Assembly (NCBI GenBank): GCA_025175895.1
Contig: CM045987.1
Location: 110,597,040-110,661,039, forward strand
Source: Wurfbainia villosa
Taxonomy: Eukaryota; Streptophyta; Magnoliopsida; Zingiberales; Zingiberaceae
Length of the DNA: 64,000 nt
Direction: 5' to 3'
Part shown: one piece after another, positions 45,139 to 56,982 of the stretch
How positions within the stretch are numbered: position 1 is the stretch's first letter
Layout: every line of letters starts with the position of its first letter
Position numbers and translations under genes: made by a program
Notes under the pieces: model-generated
The model's database searches: none
What the model was told of the DNA's origin: nothing
The model's input: only the letters and a program-made list of their open reading frames with translations

Positions 45139-46164
45139 AAGGTTTCTGGTTTTGTGTGTTTAGGATTCGGTTAATTTTTATGCACTTTTTCATATATTAT
45201 ATGTGTCGGATAATAGTAGGATATGCGTAGTTTAACTCTTTGGTTGTAGGCATAAGATCCGACTATTATGGCCATATGTGTGTATGTGATTGTATGTGTG
45301 TAAATATTTATTTTGTTGAATCCTCGGGGTTGACGAGGCTAGTATTTAGTTTTTGTAAATTAAATACGGCATTGTTTAGCCACTCTTTATTTTATTTTAC
45401 TTTCGATCTAGATTTCATGTACACTTCCTCGTGGAGTATAGGATCGATGGATGTAAATTAAAATAGGTTTTAGTCTCGGCTCGGATCTCCGGATGGCTCG
45501 TACATGGCGTAGGAGGAGCGGACGAGATGGCGATACGACGAGAGTCATATTGAAGACAAAAGCCATAATAGTTGAAAAATAATTTATTTTTCATATTTAT
45601 TGCTTATTGTTTGATATGCATGTCGTATCCTAGAAAATTCCTCATTTTCAAATTACTAAGTGGGAGAGGGATATTTTTATAAATTCCCACGGCCTCCATT
45701 ACGATTTGACAAGTGATGCAAACAAACTTACGCGTCGGCTCTGAGTGCCTTCCTCCCCATCGGATGGGTTTGTTTGCGGATCACAAGGTCGAATATGGTT
45801 ACAGGAAATTATTAAGGAGCGTGTGTACTTGCCCATCGTAAGGCACATAACCCGAGATAATTACCTTGGTACCAAGTAATGGTGAACACTTAGATACAAA
45901 TATAAGTATCCTCCCCATCGGAGTCACTACTTTTATTTGTAGGGCCGAAGAGAAACCAACTATTAATTTTACTTGTCATAAAGTTAGGTTGACAAGATAG
46001 TAAAATTAATGGGTAAAACCTCCTCTTACAAATATAGAATTCGTATACGTCCACACTATCATGGCATACGATATTCTTGGTGTTTGAGGTGTTGGTTGAT
46101 TTTAAATTTTATTGTTTGAGGAATCAATAATTTTTGAAATCTACAGTAATGATCTATGTGATTC
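45139..46164 (+). other. 5' leader of the inserted Copia element
   Basis: No supported ORF. It is homologous, in reverse, to 26244-27291 and carries the same GGAGGATACTTATATTTG and GACAAGATAGTAAAATTAAT-like blocks. Confidence 0.7.
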
Positions 46165-46530
46165 TTAGGATTTTCAAATATAACTTTCAGTCCACTTACT
46201 ATGATACTAAAGGAAATAAACTTACTATACCCAAATAATATTGATTGGAAAAGAATCTAGATATTGTCTTATCTGCTAAGGAGTACAAGTATGCACTCTT
46301 CGAAGAGTGTCCTCAAGCCATGATTGCTCAAAAAGGTTTCTACTTCTAAGCCGAAAGGCAAGAAGAAGAAGAAACAAGGTGAAGCAAAGGTGGTGGGAGG
46401 ATCTCAGGGAGGAGTGAAGAAGCCGAAAGGCAAGTACTTCACTTACAAGCAGGATGGACATTGGAAGAAGGACTATCCCAATCCAAAGCAGAACAAAGAT
46501 ATATCCTTTGGACTAGTCGTTAAAACATGA
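46165..46530 (+). pseudogene. Copia gag, internally deleted, knuckle cysteines lost
   Basis: A short N-terminal piece (IDWKR, KEYKYALFEECPQA) is fused directly to the region equivalent to QKVSTSKPKGKKKKKQ. About 450-500 bp of gag seen in the sister copy are gone. The zinc knuckle reads YFTYKQDGHWKKDY, where the sister has CFTCKQTRHWKKDC, so all three Cys are Tyr (codons at 46435, 46444 and 46474). The remaining product could neither assemble nor bind RNA through the knuckle. Confidence 0.78.
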
Positions 46531-46539
46531 TTAGCGGTG

Positions 46540-49500
46540 TTATCTACCAGCACCTGGTGTGTAGATATAGGAGCCTCTGGTCATGTCCGTAATACTTTGC
46601 AGGGGTTCCAGGAAACCCGACGACGAGCTAAGGAAGAGATTACCATTTACTTGGACAATGCCATGAAGGTGGCAGCTATTGCAGTGGGAGATGTTTTATT
46701 TATCTTTTGAGAAAAATAAAATTTTGGTTCTGGAAAATTTCCTTTATGTACCTTTATTTAGAAAGAATTTAGTTTCAGTTTCTAAATAATTTATGGATGA
46801 ATATTCTATTTCTTTTAATGACAGAGTTGTTATAAAAAGGAATAGGGAGAATATCTGTTCAGGTACATTGATAGGAAATTTATAGACACTTGAACCAAAA
46901 CCTCCCACGATGCAAATTGAAGTTAATAACTCATCTTCTAATTCCAATAAGAGAAAAGAACCTTCGAAGATGAACCAAACATATCTTTGGCATCTTAGGC
47001 TTGGTCACATTAACCTAAGCAGAATTCAAAGGTTGATAGCTGATGGACCTTTGGGTACATTAGTGGTGGAGGATCTCCCAACCTGTGAATCTTGCTCGGA
47101 GGGTAAGATGACCAAGAGGCCTTTTTAAAGCCAAGGGGTATAGAGCCAAAGATGTGTTAGAATTGGTTCATTCTGATTTGTGTGATCCTATGTCTATCCA
47201 GGCTAGAGGTGGTTTTGAGTATTTCATCTCTTTTATAGATGATTACTCAAGATATGAATACATTTACCTGATGCGCCGCAAGTCTGAATGCTTTGACAAG
47301 TTTAAAGAATTCAAGGCTGATGTGGAGAAACGTCAAGGTAAAAGTATCAAGATACTACGATCTGATTGTGGTGGTGAGTACCTCTTGGGAGAGTTTAGGA
47401 ACTACTTATCAGAGGCTGAGATTCAATCCCAATTGACTGCACCTGGCACACCCCAGCATAACGGTGTAGCAGAGCGAAGGAATAGGACTCTTATGGATAT
47501 GGTTAGATCGATGATGAGTTATTCTGACTTGCCAGATTCGTTCTGGAGATATGCTCTAGATACGACGGTGTACATTCTGAACTTGGTTCCATCTAAATCA
47601 GTGCCTTCTACTCCCACAGAGTTGTGGACTGGGCGAAAGCCTAGTCTAAGACATATTCAGATATGGGGGAGTCCAGCACATGTGCTGAAGGCAGATGCTG
47701 GTAAGTTGGAACCTCGTACAGAAGTACGCATGTTCGTTGGCTATCCCAAGGGAACGAAGGGTGGATTGTTTTATAGTCCTAGAGATCAGAAGGTGATCGT
47801 TAGCACGAACTACAGATTTCTAGAAGAAGACTATGTGATGAGCCACAAGCCCAAGAGTAAAATTGTTCTGGAAGAGTTAAAAGGGGAAGTCACTTCTTTA
47901 GTACCACCAGTACAAGAGGATATACCACATGTCACTGCACCGCATGTCACAGAGGATACACAGGTGATACTTCGTCGTAGTGGGAGGGTTGTGAGACAAC
48001 CTGATAGATTCATGTTCTTAGGAGAATCTTCTGATTTGGTCCTTGGCGAACATGAACCTGATCCCTGGACATATGACGAGGCAATCCAAGATAAAGATGT
48101 AGTATCTTGGCAAAGTGCAATGAATGCTGAGATTGAATCTATGGATTCTAATCAGGTCTGGGAGCTAGTAGAACCACCCGATGGTGTAAAAACCATTGGA
48201 TGCAAGTGGATCTACAAGAGAGAGGAATAGATGGGAAGGTTGAGGCCTTCAAAGCGAGGCTTGTTGCGAAGGGGTATACTCAGAAAGAGGGTATCGATTA
48301 TGAGGAGACCTTTTCACCGGTAGCCATGCTTAAGTCTATCCGGATTCTCTTATGCATAGCAGCTCATATGGATTATGAGGTGTGGCAGATGGATGTCAAG
48401 ACAGCTTTCCTTAATGGAAGTCTTGAGGAAAACATCTACATGAAGCAACCAGAGGGATTCATTGCTAAGGGCAAAGAGCATCTTGTATGTAAGCTTAATC
48501 GGTCCATTTATGGATTGAAACAAGCTTCGAGGTCTTGGAACATCCGGTTTGATGAGGTGATCCAGTCTTATGGATTTATTCAAAGTCAGGATGAGTCTTG
48601 TGTATACAAGAGATGTGACGAAAACGTAGTGGTATTTCTTGTACTATACGTAGATGACATTTTGTTGATTGACAACAATATCAAGATGTTATCGGACGTA
48701 AGAGTATGGTTGTCCAAACAGTTTGATGTGAAGGACTTGGGGGAGATGGGACACATCCTTGGGATCAAGGTTATAAGGGATCGCAGAAAAAGGATGTTGT
48801 GCTTATCCCAAGCTTCATACATAGACACGATTATGGATCGTTTTAGCATGCAGAACTCCAAGAAGGGTTTTCTACCTTTTAGGCATGGAGTTCCTTTATC
48901 TAAGGAGATGTATCCTAGATCATCTGAGAAGATAGAGGAGATGAAGGCGGTTCCTTATACCTCGGCAGTAGAAAGCCTCATGTATGAGATGCTATGTATG
49001 AGACCAGATATCTGCTATGTCGTCGGCATGGTCAGCCGATATCAGAGTAATCAAGGACAAGGACATTGGACTACGGTAAAGCATATATTGAAGTACCTAA
49101 GAAGGACTAGGGATTATATGCTGATTTACCGGGCAGACCAATTACTCCCTGTGGGTTACACGGATTTCGACTTCCAATCTGATAGGGATAACAGTAAGTC
49201 TACCTCAGGTTTTGTGTTTACTTTGGGAGGTGGAGCCATTGTATGGAGGAGTGTCGAGCAGAAATGCGTGGCGGACTCCACCATGGAAGCTGAGTATGTG
49301 GCGGCCTCTGAGGCGGCCAAAGAAGCTGTATGGCTCAGGAACTTCTTGATGGACTTGGATGTGATTCCTGGTTTGCCCAGAATCATCACAATTTATTGTG
49401 ATAATAGTGGTGCAGTTGCAAACTCGAAGGAACCACGAGCCCATAAGGCTAGTAAACACATAGAGCGCAAGTACCACCTGATACGAGAGATCGTAAAGGA

Positions 49501-49625
49501 GATAGAAGTTGCTGTCGCCTAGATTGCATCAGAGGATGACCTGGTAGACCCTTTCACTAAGGCCCTTCTAGCGAGAGCTTTGATAGACATGTGGAGGGAA
49601 GGGGAATCAGATGTATGGCAGTATG
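46540..49625 (+). pseudogene. Copia pol: protease, integrase, RT, RNase H (near-complete, frameshifted)
   Basis: The protease remnant WCVDIGASGHVRN has Ile in place of the Ser/Thr of the D-S/T-G motif. The gag-pre-integrase YLWHLRLGHINLSR and CESCSEGKMTKRPF end at a one-base insertion near 47127. The integrase frame 47154-48230 has HSDLCDPMS, FIDDYSRYEY, LRSDCGGEYL and HNGVAERRNRT (D, D and E kept), then KCKWIYK-like GCKWIYKRE. A two-base AG insertion in AGAGAGAGG (48216-48224) shifts the RT frame (48227-49522). RT keeps WQMDVKTAFLNGSL, LNRSIYGLKQASRSWN and the catalytic LYVDDILLID. RNase H keeps GYTDFDF, MEAEYVAASEA and YCDNSGAVANS. A TAG at 49520 truncates the end, which continues recognisably to RCMAV near 49625. 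It is the best preserved pol in the window but cannot act without repair. Confidence 0.88.
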
Positions 49626-49646
49626 AGGACAGCATAGTCTTTTAAT

Positions 49647-49659
49647 ATAAGTGGGAGAT
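49647..49659 (+). other. Polypurine tract
   Basis: ATAAGTGGGAGAT directly precedes the right LTR and is identical in its core to the tract of the sister element. Confidence 0.75.
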
Positions 49660-51613
49660 TATAGGCATGTATACTAAAAAGTCTATCTTTTCTATGAACA
49701 TCTTTATTTTTGCGATAAGAATCACATGATCATTGTTTGCATATTTTTATGCATATTGTCTAATATGTTACATTGTAGATAACATGGTGTGTGGTGGCAC
49801 ACGGGAGATCATGTTATCGACTCCTTGTAAAGTATAAGAAAAGGCTCACAATCGAGATGACTTTGGACAAACCATCGGAATGGTTGTAGTGTGATTTGGT
49901 ATTGGTTTGTCTTGACCATAGAATCACACTAGTGCACTTTGTGTGTATTGAGCAGGACCGACTTAGAGGTGATTCGATTTATTGCTGACTACATAATCGA
50001 ATCGGACCTCAGATATTATTTTGTACATGCTCTTAATTCCGATATAATAACGGGCACATATACTTAGTAGTCATCTCTTTGATTTACCAATGGGCGATAT
50101 TTATAGATTAAATCGATAGGCTCGGTAAGTTGGGAGATGATATTATTTATATGGTGCGTCGTTGATTATAGGAGGAAACCGTGTCCTATATATTAGGATG
50201 ATGATGTCCCCTTGAGGAGCTCATAAGGTTCATCATGTAAACCCTGCAGGTGGACTTTGTCCGGCATGATTAAAAGGTTGAGTGGTACTACTCAAGGAGT
50301 TAGATGTTGATTAATTAATGGTCAGTAAATTAATTAATCGACGGACATTCGAGATCTTAAACACGGAGAGAAAATGTACAAATAATATATGGAGCCCATA
50401 TTATCATATGGGGGTTGGTGAGGTAGATCAATGATGAACCTTTAGTGGATTGGATCATCATTAGTGGATCGGACTTTATGTGGGCTTGATCCATGGGTGT
50501 CCAAGACCCAACTCCTCCTCATGGTCCCTAATGTAGCCTATTAACACCTCATGATGCTTAGATCCAATGGATAGAAACAAAAATCTAAGATCCATTGGTA
50601 GAGATTAAATCTCTAAGATCCGACGGTGGAGATTAAATCTCTAGATCCGACGGTTGAGATTAAATCCCTTGAACCAATGGATGAGATTAATTCATGACTT
50701 ATCCCTAACTCTATAAAAGGATGTCAATGGAGTTGGTGTGACATAATAAAAGGAGATCTAGGGTTTGGGCGGCAAGAAGGAATCCTAGTTGAGATAGGAT
50801 TAGGATTAGGGTTTGGAGGCAAGGGTGGCACCAAATAAGGAAGGTATTCTTCTCTTCTTCTTCCTCTTTTTGCCAACGTCCAGCACCTCTCCAGCCTCTT
50901 TTCCAGCCTTGGTTGTCACCCAAAAGCTCCCTTCTCCTTCTCCTTAGGTGGTGGAAACAAGATATAGGGCTTCCCTTGGTGTCTTGGTTGTTTTCCACCA
51001 TCTTCTCCTTCACCTAGTTGGCCGGCGGCAAGGATAGTTTTAGTTCCTTGTTGGTTGTTTCTAGAGAGGAGAAAAACCTTGTTTCTACTCTTCCTCTTGC
51101 TTTGGAAGAGCAAGGAAGGAAGATTTGCGATCTAGGAGCTTCGACTTTTGGTAGATCGTCGCCCACACGACGTCCAAAAGGAGGAAGGTCATACATTAGA
51201 AGATCGAGAGGTATACCTATTCTACTTTCTTCTTTTGTTTGTTTCTTGTTTTGTTTTTCAATTATAAGCATGTTATAAATCTGTAAATGGCTAAATAATA
51301 CTTGGATCCCGAGCATAAACACAAAAACTAGCGATCCGGACATCGTCTATTCCGCGGCTACTCGTAGAATAGAGGATGGTCGCTTGAACAACTAGTTTGT
51401 TCAAGTGACCTCTCTAAACGAATAGCACGACTATGACTTGGTTGCTTTGGCAATCCCTTTTGTCTAGGATTAAATTTTTTAATCCGGGGACATAGAAGGG
51501 ATCGCCATGAAGGAAGCTATCGAGGTGAAGTGGGAAGCGAAGTTTCCCCTCACGGACTCGATAAGCTAAAATCAATTAAATTGGTATGAGAGCTTCTGAA
51601 GCAAAACCCTTCA
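49660..51613 (+). repeat. 3' LTR of the inserted Copia element
   Basis: It is 1954 bp. It starts TATAGGCATGTATAC (initial TG mutated to TA) and has a TATA box at 50712-50719. It also contains the extra 60-bp end with TTGGTATGAGAGCTT. An insertion near 50895-50930 (CAGCCTTGGTTGTCACCCAA) distinguishes it from the 5' LTR. Confidence 0.85.
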
Positions 51614-52941
51614 AGGCTGGGATTGAAGGGTGCTAAGGAAATGCATTTAATAAAACCAACATCACCTTCATCCAACAACCGTCTTCTTCTCTTCTCACGC
51701 GACGCCCGACACCACCGCCTTCTTCCGCCGCGCTCAGCCACCTTCCTCGTCGGTCGTCGGAGAGGGAAGGGGATTCCCTCCAATCTCTGGTGACTGGTGG
51801 TCCACTCCATCTCCCTTCCATCATGCGACAGAGAACGAAATTCATCTTCCTCGCGTGAGCGAAGAAACGGATAGCTGGGATCTCAGCTACTGCTCTGCCG
51901 GAACAGTCGTCACCAGTCATCTCTCCATCACCGGCAGCCATCTCCACCTGATCACATTCCGCCAGCCCATCATAGCTCCGACAGTTCCATCTTCATTTCC
52001 AGCAGAAATTCCAGCACTTTCATGCAGCTTAGTTTTTCATCGATCAACACCTATTTTCCAGCAAGATTTCATTTTAATTGTTCTTTAATCTTAGTTAGTG
52101 GAATGTTTGTAATCAATTTTACCTTCTATGTCTAATTTACACGTACATAGTTTAATTTGTTTTATGCCTTGTTGGTGTTCGATAAAATGCTTCTTAGAGT
52201 AATTAGGTTTTATTTCATTAGATTAGATTTAGTTTCATGCTTTACTTTGCATCATGTTCATGCAGTAGATTTCGTTGATATATTGCTTACTTCATTTAGT
52301 TGTTAGTTAAATCTTTTCTACCCTTGAGCCCTAGCAGCCGCCTCCACCTTGCTTCCATCCACTATCCTCCACGGATTCGAGGAGGAACCGCTTCATTAAG
52401 AGATTTCGGCGTCGTCCTCCATCTCACAACTCATGCACCTTCTCTTTCGGATTCGAGGAGGAGTCCGCCCCGACGATACTTCTTCGAGCTCAACCGGATC
52501 CGCAAGAGTTCGAAGCATTCATCAAACTACTGGATTTAGAAGTTTGCACCATCCCACATCCACTGCCGTTTGCAGAGTCTCGATCGAGCTTCATCGAACT
52601 TAGTTGGAGAAACTTGTTCATTCACCGGGCCTATCTTGGGTTGATCAGATTAGTTCCTCTTTCAATTTTTATTGCTTTAATTTATACTTTGTTTGATTTA
52701 GTTGTTGCATGTTAGTTTAGAATTTTAATTACCTTGCAACAGTAAGTTAGAGCTCAAATCCAAACCCCCATCTTCACTAGAAAATCCAAAGCTATAATTA
52801 GTTATCCTAAGTTTACTATTCTGTCGATTACACTCGTTGGGAAATGATCCGGGCCATCTACTATGCTATATTAGTGTAGTTAGGGGGTTTGGTAATTAAT
52901 TTGAAATGGTACCATGACACAAATACCTATTCATCAAATTT

Positions 52942-52959
52942 TGGCTCCGTTGCTGGGAA
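52942..52959 (+). other. Primer-binding site (Asp-tRNA type, degenerate)
   Basis: TTGGCTCCGTTGCTGGGAAT follows the LTR end ATCA after a few bases. The plant Asp tRNA complement is TGGCGCCGTTGCCGGGGA, so about three to four positions differ. It is not the initiator-Met type used by the Copia elements here. Confidence 0.6.
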
Positions 52960-53150
52960 TGTGTAATGATGCTTGGTAGACTTAGGATTGTTTGTCAATT
53001 TTCAAAAAAAAAAAATCAAAATTCAAAAACTTGTGTTTAGGGTTATATTCTTTTATTTCTTGCATATCCATGTACTTGGTCATATCTATTTCCTGTGTCT
53101 TTTGATTGTGTTTGTTAGATTTTCAGGAAAGACTAAGAATCTCTTGCAGC

Positions 53151-55082
53151 ATGGATCCATATTATCAGCCATGTGGAGACTTCAGTGATGCTTACTATTT
53201 AGGTACTGGGCAACAATTGTATTATCAAACTGAAGATGAGTATTATCAGTACCAATCACAATATCATCAGCCTGCTCCTCAGTATCATCAGTCTTATCAA
53301 TAGGACAGGTATAATTCAATTTCTGGTACATCTTTTCATAATTTTGATTCAGATTTCAGGTATGGGCATACACAACAGTACACTCCTGAGCAGTCTCAGT
53401 GCTATCTACCCCCACCATCTATTGATACTTACATGCCTAGTTGGGGAGATCAATCAAGTTACAGTTATGGAGAAGTACATCAGGAAGAGGCTCAGAATTT
53501 TTCAGCTTATCAGAGTCCATTGGGAATTCAAGATGACACATTGTGTGATGGACTACAACTATTCCTACAAGCTGAGTCAAATACAGAGACACTAGAAAAA
53601 CTAGAATCATTTCTACATCAGTATCAGCAACAAATGAATGATAGTCATCAGCAGATACAGAACATGCAAATCCGGCTGGATCAAATTGTATCATCCATCA
53701 GCCAAACACAAGCACAAGATTCCTCCCAGTTTTCCTCAGAGATAATTTTTGATGGTAGTGATGTGCTTGAGGAGATGGATTACAGAGCTGGTTGTTGGAT
53801 CGAGAAGCGTCGCTAGAGGGGGGGGGTGAATAGCGAGCGTAAATATTTTCGTTCGTTTGATACACGAGCAAGCACAACGGAAAAATAAAAAGACACATTT
53901 ATTTTTACTTGGTTCACAACCCAACGATTGCTACTCCAAGGCCCTAACGGTCCTAGACCGCGTACAAAGGGCAAAGCACTATAAGGTCTCCTCCTCATTG
54001 GAGGTAGGAGACAACGATCACAAAATCGAAAGTACGAGGATGAGGCAACAAGTCTACCTCACCTCGTTACGATTAAACAAAGAATACAATAACAAAAACA
54101 ATTACTTGTTGCTGCTATCGACGAAGAAGATTAGAACTTGTTGTCGCGTCGACGTTATGACGGTGTTGGAGCTTTGGCGTTGTAGGAGCACTTGAGAATA
54201 ATCTTGATGAATGAATGGGTTGGAATTCTCCCCTCCTTTTATAGATTTTGGCCTCTGAATAAGTCTCCTCATCTTTTGGAATGATCACAAAGTGATACCA
54301 AATTTTATCACGAAGTGGCCGCGTCAAACATTATCCATTTTGACCTAGCATAAAAGCTGATTCGTCGCTATCAGTCGACTGATGCCTTCCATCGATCGGT
54401 GAGCATCATCGATCGGCCTTAATGACGATTGATTGCGGCTGGCTACTTCCCTGCAATAAGAGGTTAGCATGGAAAATGATAAATACGACGGTTTCTTACC
54501 GTCCGATCTCGACCTAGACCTTACACAGGAAGTCTTAGTCAGATCACTGCCTACGGTCGTCCCCGTACAGAGGACACGATCTTGCCATCTCTCACTCACA
54601 TGAGCTTACCTCTGGTCCTTTAAGATCTGTCGCTTTGCTTCCGGTCTTCCACCTAGGTTCTTTAACTCCCACGAAGTTCCCTCGGTGTTGCCCGACCACC
54701 ACAGCTCCCTCTGGGTGTCGCTGACCTTCGGCTTAGCTTAGCCTTTCTGCACACTTGATTTAGCTTGTGGGACAATGATGTGAACTTAACTTTGTGTCAT
54801 TGTCATAATCAAAATACAGGTTCAATTATCTGGTGCCCCTGCACCAACACTGGTGATATGTACGCTTCTACCTCTGTAGCTCTACAGGACTCCTCTATTG
54901 ATGTGCAAGATGATGATGTACTATATGATGCTCCAGATATTGATAAAGTTGTTTATATGGTTGATGACTTACAGGATGATACTAGAGGCTTAGATTTACT
55001 CTGTGATGTTGTTTGTGCCCTAGATTATTCTGAAGAGGAGCAGTTTCCAGATACCAGTGCCCAGACTTGCCAGCCATACTAG
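53151..55082 (+). pseudogene. Gln/Tyr-rich ORF of the non-autonomous element, split by a solo LTR
   Basis: The ATG at 53151 starts MDPYYQPCGDFSDAYYLG, followed by YYQ/YHQ-rich sequence. A TAG at 53301 interrupts the frame, which then runs to 53792. It continues in the same frame at 54855 after the solo LTR and its duplication, ending at TAG 55080-55082. A coiled coil (about 53570-53710: TETLEKLESFLHQYQQQMND) precedes an acidic region (DDVLYDAPDIDKVVYMVDDL). The frame stays open after the TAG with NSDELIPMEVVDRWRPPDW, so that stop may also be secondary. The position after the primer site suggests a gag-like structural protein, but I recognise no gag domain or zinc knuckle. Confidence 0.55.
53793..54849 (-). 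mobile_element. Solo LTR, minus strand, with perfect target duplication CTGGT
   Basis: The plus strand starts TGTTGGATCGAGAAGCG and ends TGCACCAACA. CTGGT lies at 53788-53792 and again at 54850-54854. It contains a G run followed by TGAATAGCG (reverse of the conserved end block), one CAGTCGACTG and several CGATCGG words (54368-54420). At 1057 bp it is shorter than the other LTRs of this kind and lacks the GTCCAAG array. Confidence 0.88.
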
Positions 55083-56982
55083 AAGACAAGTGAGACAGTG
55101 GCGGCAAGCAATTCTGATGAGTTGATTCCCATGGAAGTGGTGGATAGATGGAGGCCCCCAGACTGGACACTTCCATCTCAGCCAGAGACTCCAACACCTC
55201 TGTTGATGAAGGCCCTGACATTCCATGTAATAATCCAACCTCAAGGTTGGATACTTTATCTGAATTGCCTCCGAACGCTAGAGATTACATATGATGAGGC
55301 GATCATATTGGAGGGAGCAACACAGTATTATCATGATTACACCATGAGGGCGCTCACCCCCATTCAGTTCATCCCACTCCCGACGTGGATGTTAAAGCCG
55401 AATCTTCTTCAACCACCAGGACGGGATTTCTCTCGGAGTACTCCACTGCCTGAGTATCTTCTCTTACTAAACCTTCTCCAACCACCAGGACTTCAGGGAA
55501 GTTTGCTCCATCTCATCTCTTTTCTTTTTCCTTGTATATATGTTTCTTTTACTTCATTTGTTTTTATTTTAATTTTTATGTTTTGGTTGTTGAGTTTTTA
55601 TTTTGTCAGTTTTTCAAATAAATTTCCCATGCATTCCTTTATATCATCTTAGAAGTCATGAAAGCTAGTTAAATTTGATTGTCGAGTTTCAGGGATTTAT
55701 TGTCATGAATGGATTATTTGATTGCATGTGGTTACTACTTGGTGATGGATTCTATGTTGATAGACTGAGTTGATTATTTTTGTTTATCTACTGAGGATTG
55801 AGCCTATTTTTATTGCTTGTGTGTGGTGTACTTGTGGTTATTGTAACTCTAAAACTTGATTTGATTCTTTTGAGACCACACAACAGTAGGTTTGCATGAT
55901 TATTATGAAGGCAATCACATTTGTTTTCCTTCACTTCTTTTATCATCACATGCTTATTTGAATAACATTCTATTCATTCATCCTTACATTTTTTCTTTCC
56001 TTCCATTACTTTCTTCTCCATTTCTATTTTTGGATTTGGAATACTTAGATGATCCATGATGAGTGTTTTGCCCAGGATGGATAAAAATTTAAGTGTGGGG
56101 GAGAGAGTAGCTTAGGAGAATTTAGTGTTAGCATAGGCAAGTCGTGCTTAATCACCATGAGCTAGCCATGCTCTTTATCTTTTTAGCTGAGCTTGATGTT
56201 TTCTTTCTTGGAGCATAGGGAAGTGCACTACATGTTGAAAAAAAAAGTTTGAAAAAAAAAGCTGAAAAAAAAAGTTAAAAAAAATAAATTGGGTGCCTAT
56301 GAAATAATAATAATAAAAAAAATATTGTGAAAATTTTGACATGTGGTGCCATTCATTTTTATTTATGTGTGATAGTATTTTTATTAACGACATCCCTTGT
56401 TGTAGTTATTGAGAGATTTATTGTATATCATGAGTAGTTTTGTATTGAAGAATGTGATAAGGGTTGTTTACATGTTTATTGGGTTGGAAGAAAAATTTTA
56501 GGGCAATGTTTTCTTGTACTCATCTATGTAACATTCCAGTATTTCCATATCTTCTACTTACATTTCTTTAGCTATTTCATTTCGTATTCCCTTACATTCT
56601 TAATAAACCTTCAGTGATTGTGCATTCTTATGTGTATATAGTGGTGAAGGTAGAAGAAAAACAAGCATATGGTAGTTCATAAACCATGAGTAGCTTGAGT
56701 GAACTCCATTATTACATGCTTATGAGAGCGAGAGAAACCACCACATACCTTGTGAGGCTTAATCATTCTTAGTCTATTCATGATGGATTGAAGTCACCAT
56801 GTTTGTTAACCTATGTAAGATTTGAGTCCATGATTGCTTAAGTCTTTGAGATTTGACAATCCTAGGTAATTTTCTTTCATGATTTTCTATGTATGCTTGG
56901 GAATTGCTAGAGAAATATACTTTTAGTTTATTTTTAGTTTTATTTACTTGCTCAGGACGTGCAAGAATAAGTGTGGGGGAAT
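55083..56982 (+). other. 3' region of the non-autonomous element with two polypurine tracts
   Basis: Up to about 55520 the frame of the split ORF is partly open (RWRPPDWTLPSQPETPTP). After that the sequence is AT-rich and non-coding. AAATTTAAGTGTGGGGGAGA (56087-56106) and AAGTGTGGGGGAAT (56969-56982) are near copies. The second abuts the LTR and is the probable plus-strand primer. Runs of A interrupted by GCTG lie at 56237-56290. Confidence 0.55.

Larger units (their letters stand above)
43198..51613 (+). mobile_element. Ty1/Copia retrotransposon inserted in the left LTR of the larger element
   Basis: The LTRs are 43198-45123 and 49660-51613. Flanking CGGCT (43193-43197) and AGGCT (51614-51618) form the target duplication with one change. 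The uninterrupted site GGACGGCTGGGATTGAAGGG exists at 57530-57549 in the other LTR, which proves the insertion. The interior has a primer site, leader, deleted gag, nearly continuous integrase, RT and RNase H, and polypurine tract. It is the sister of the element at 20442-29176 in opposite orientation. Confidence 0.93.
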
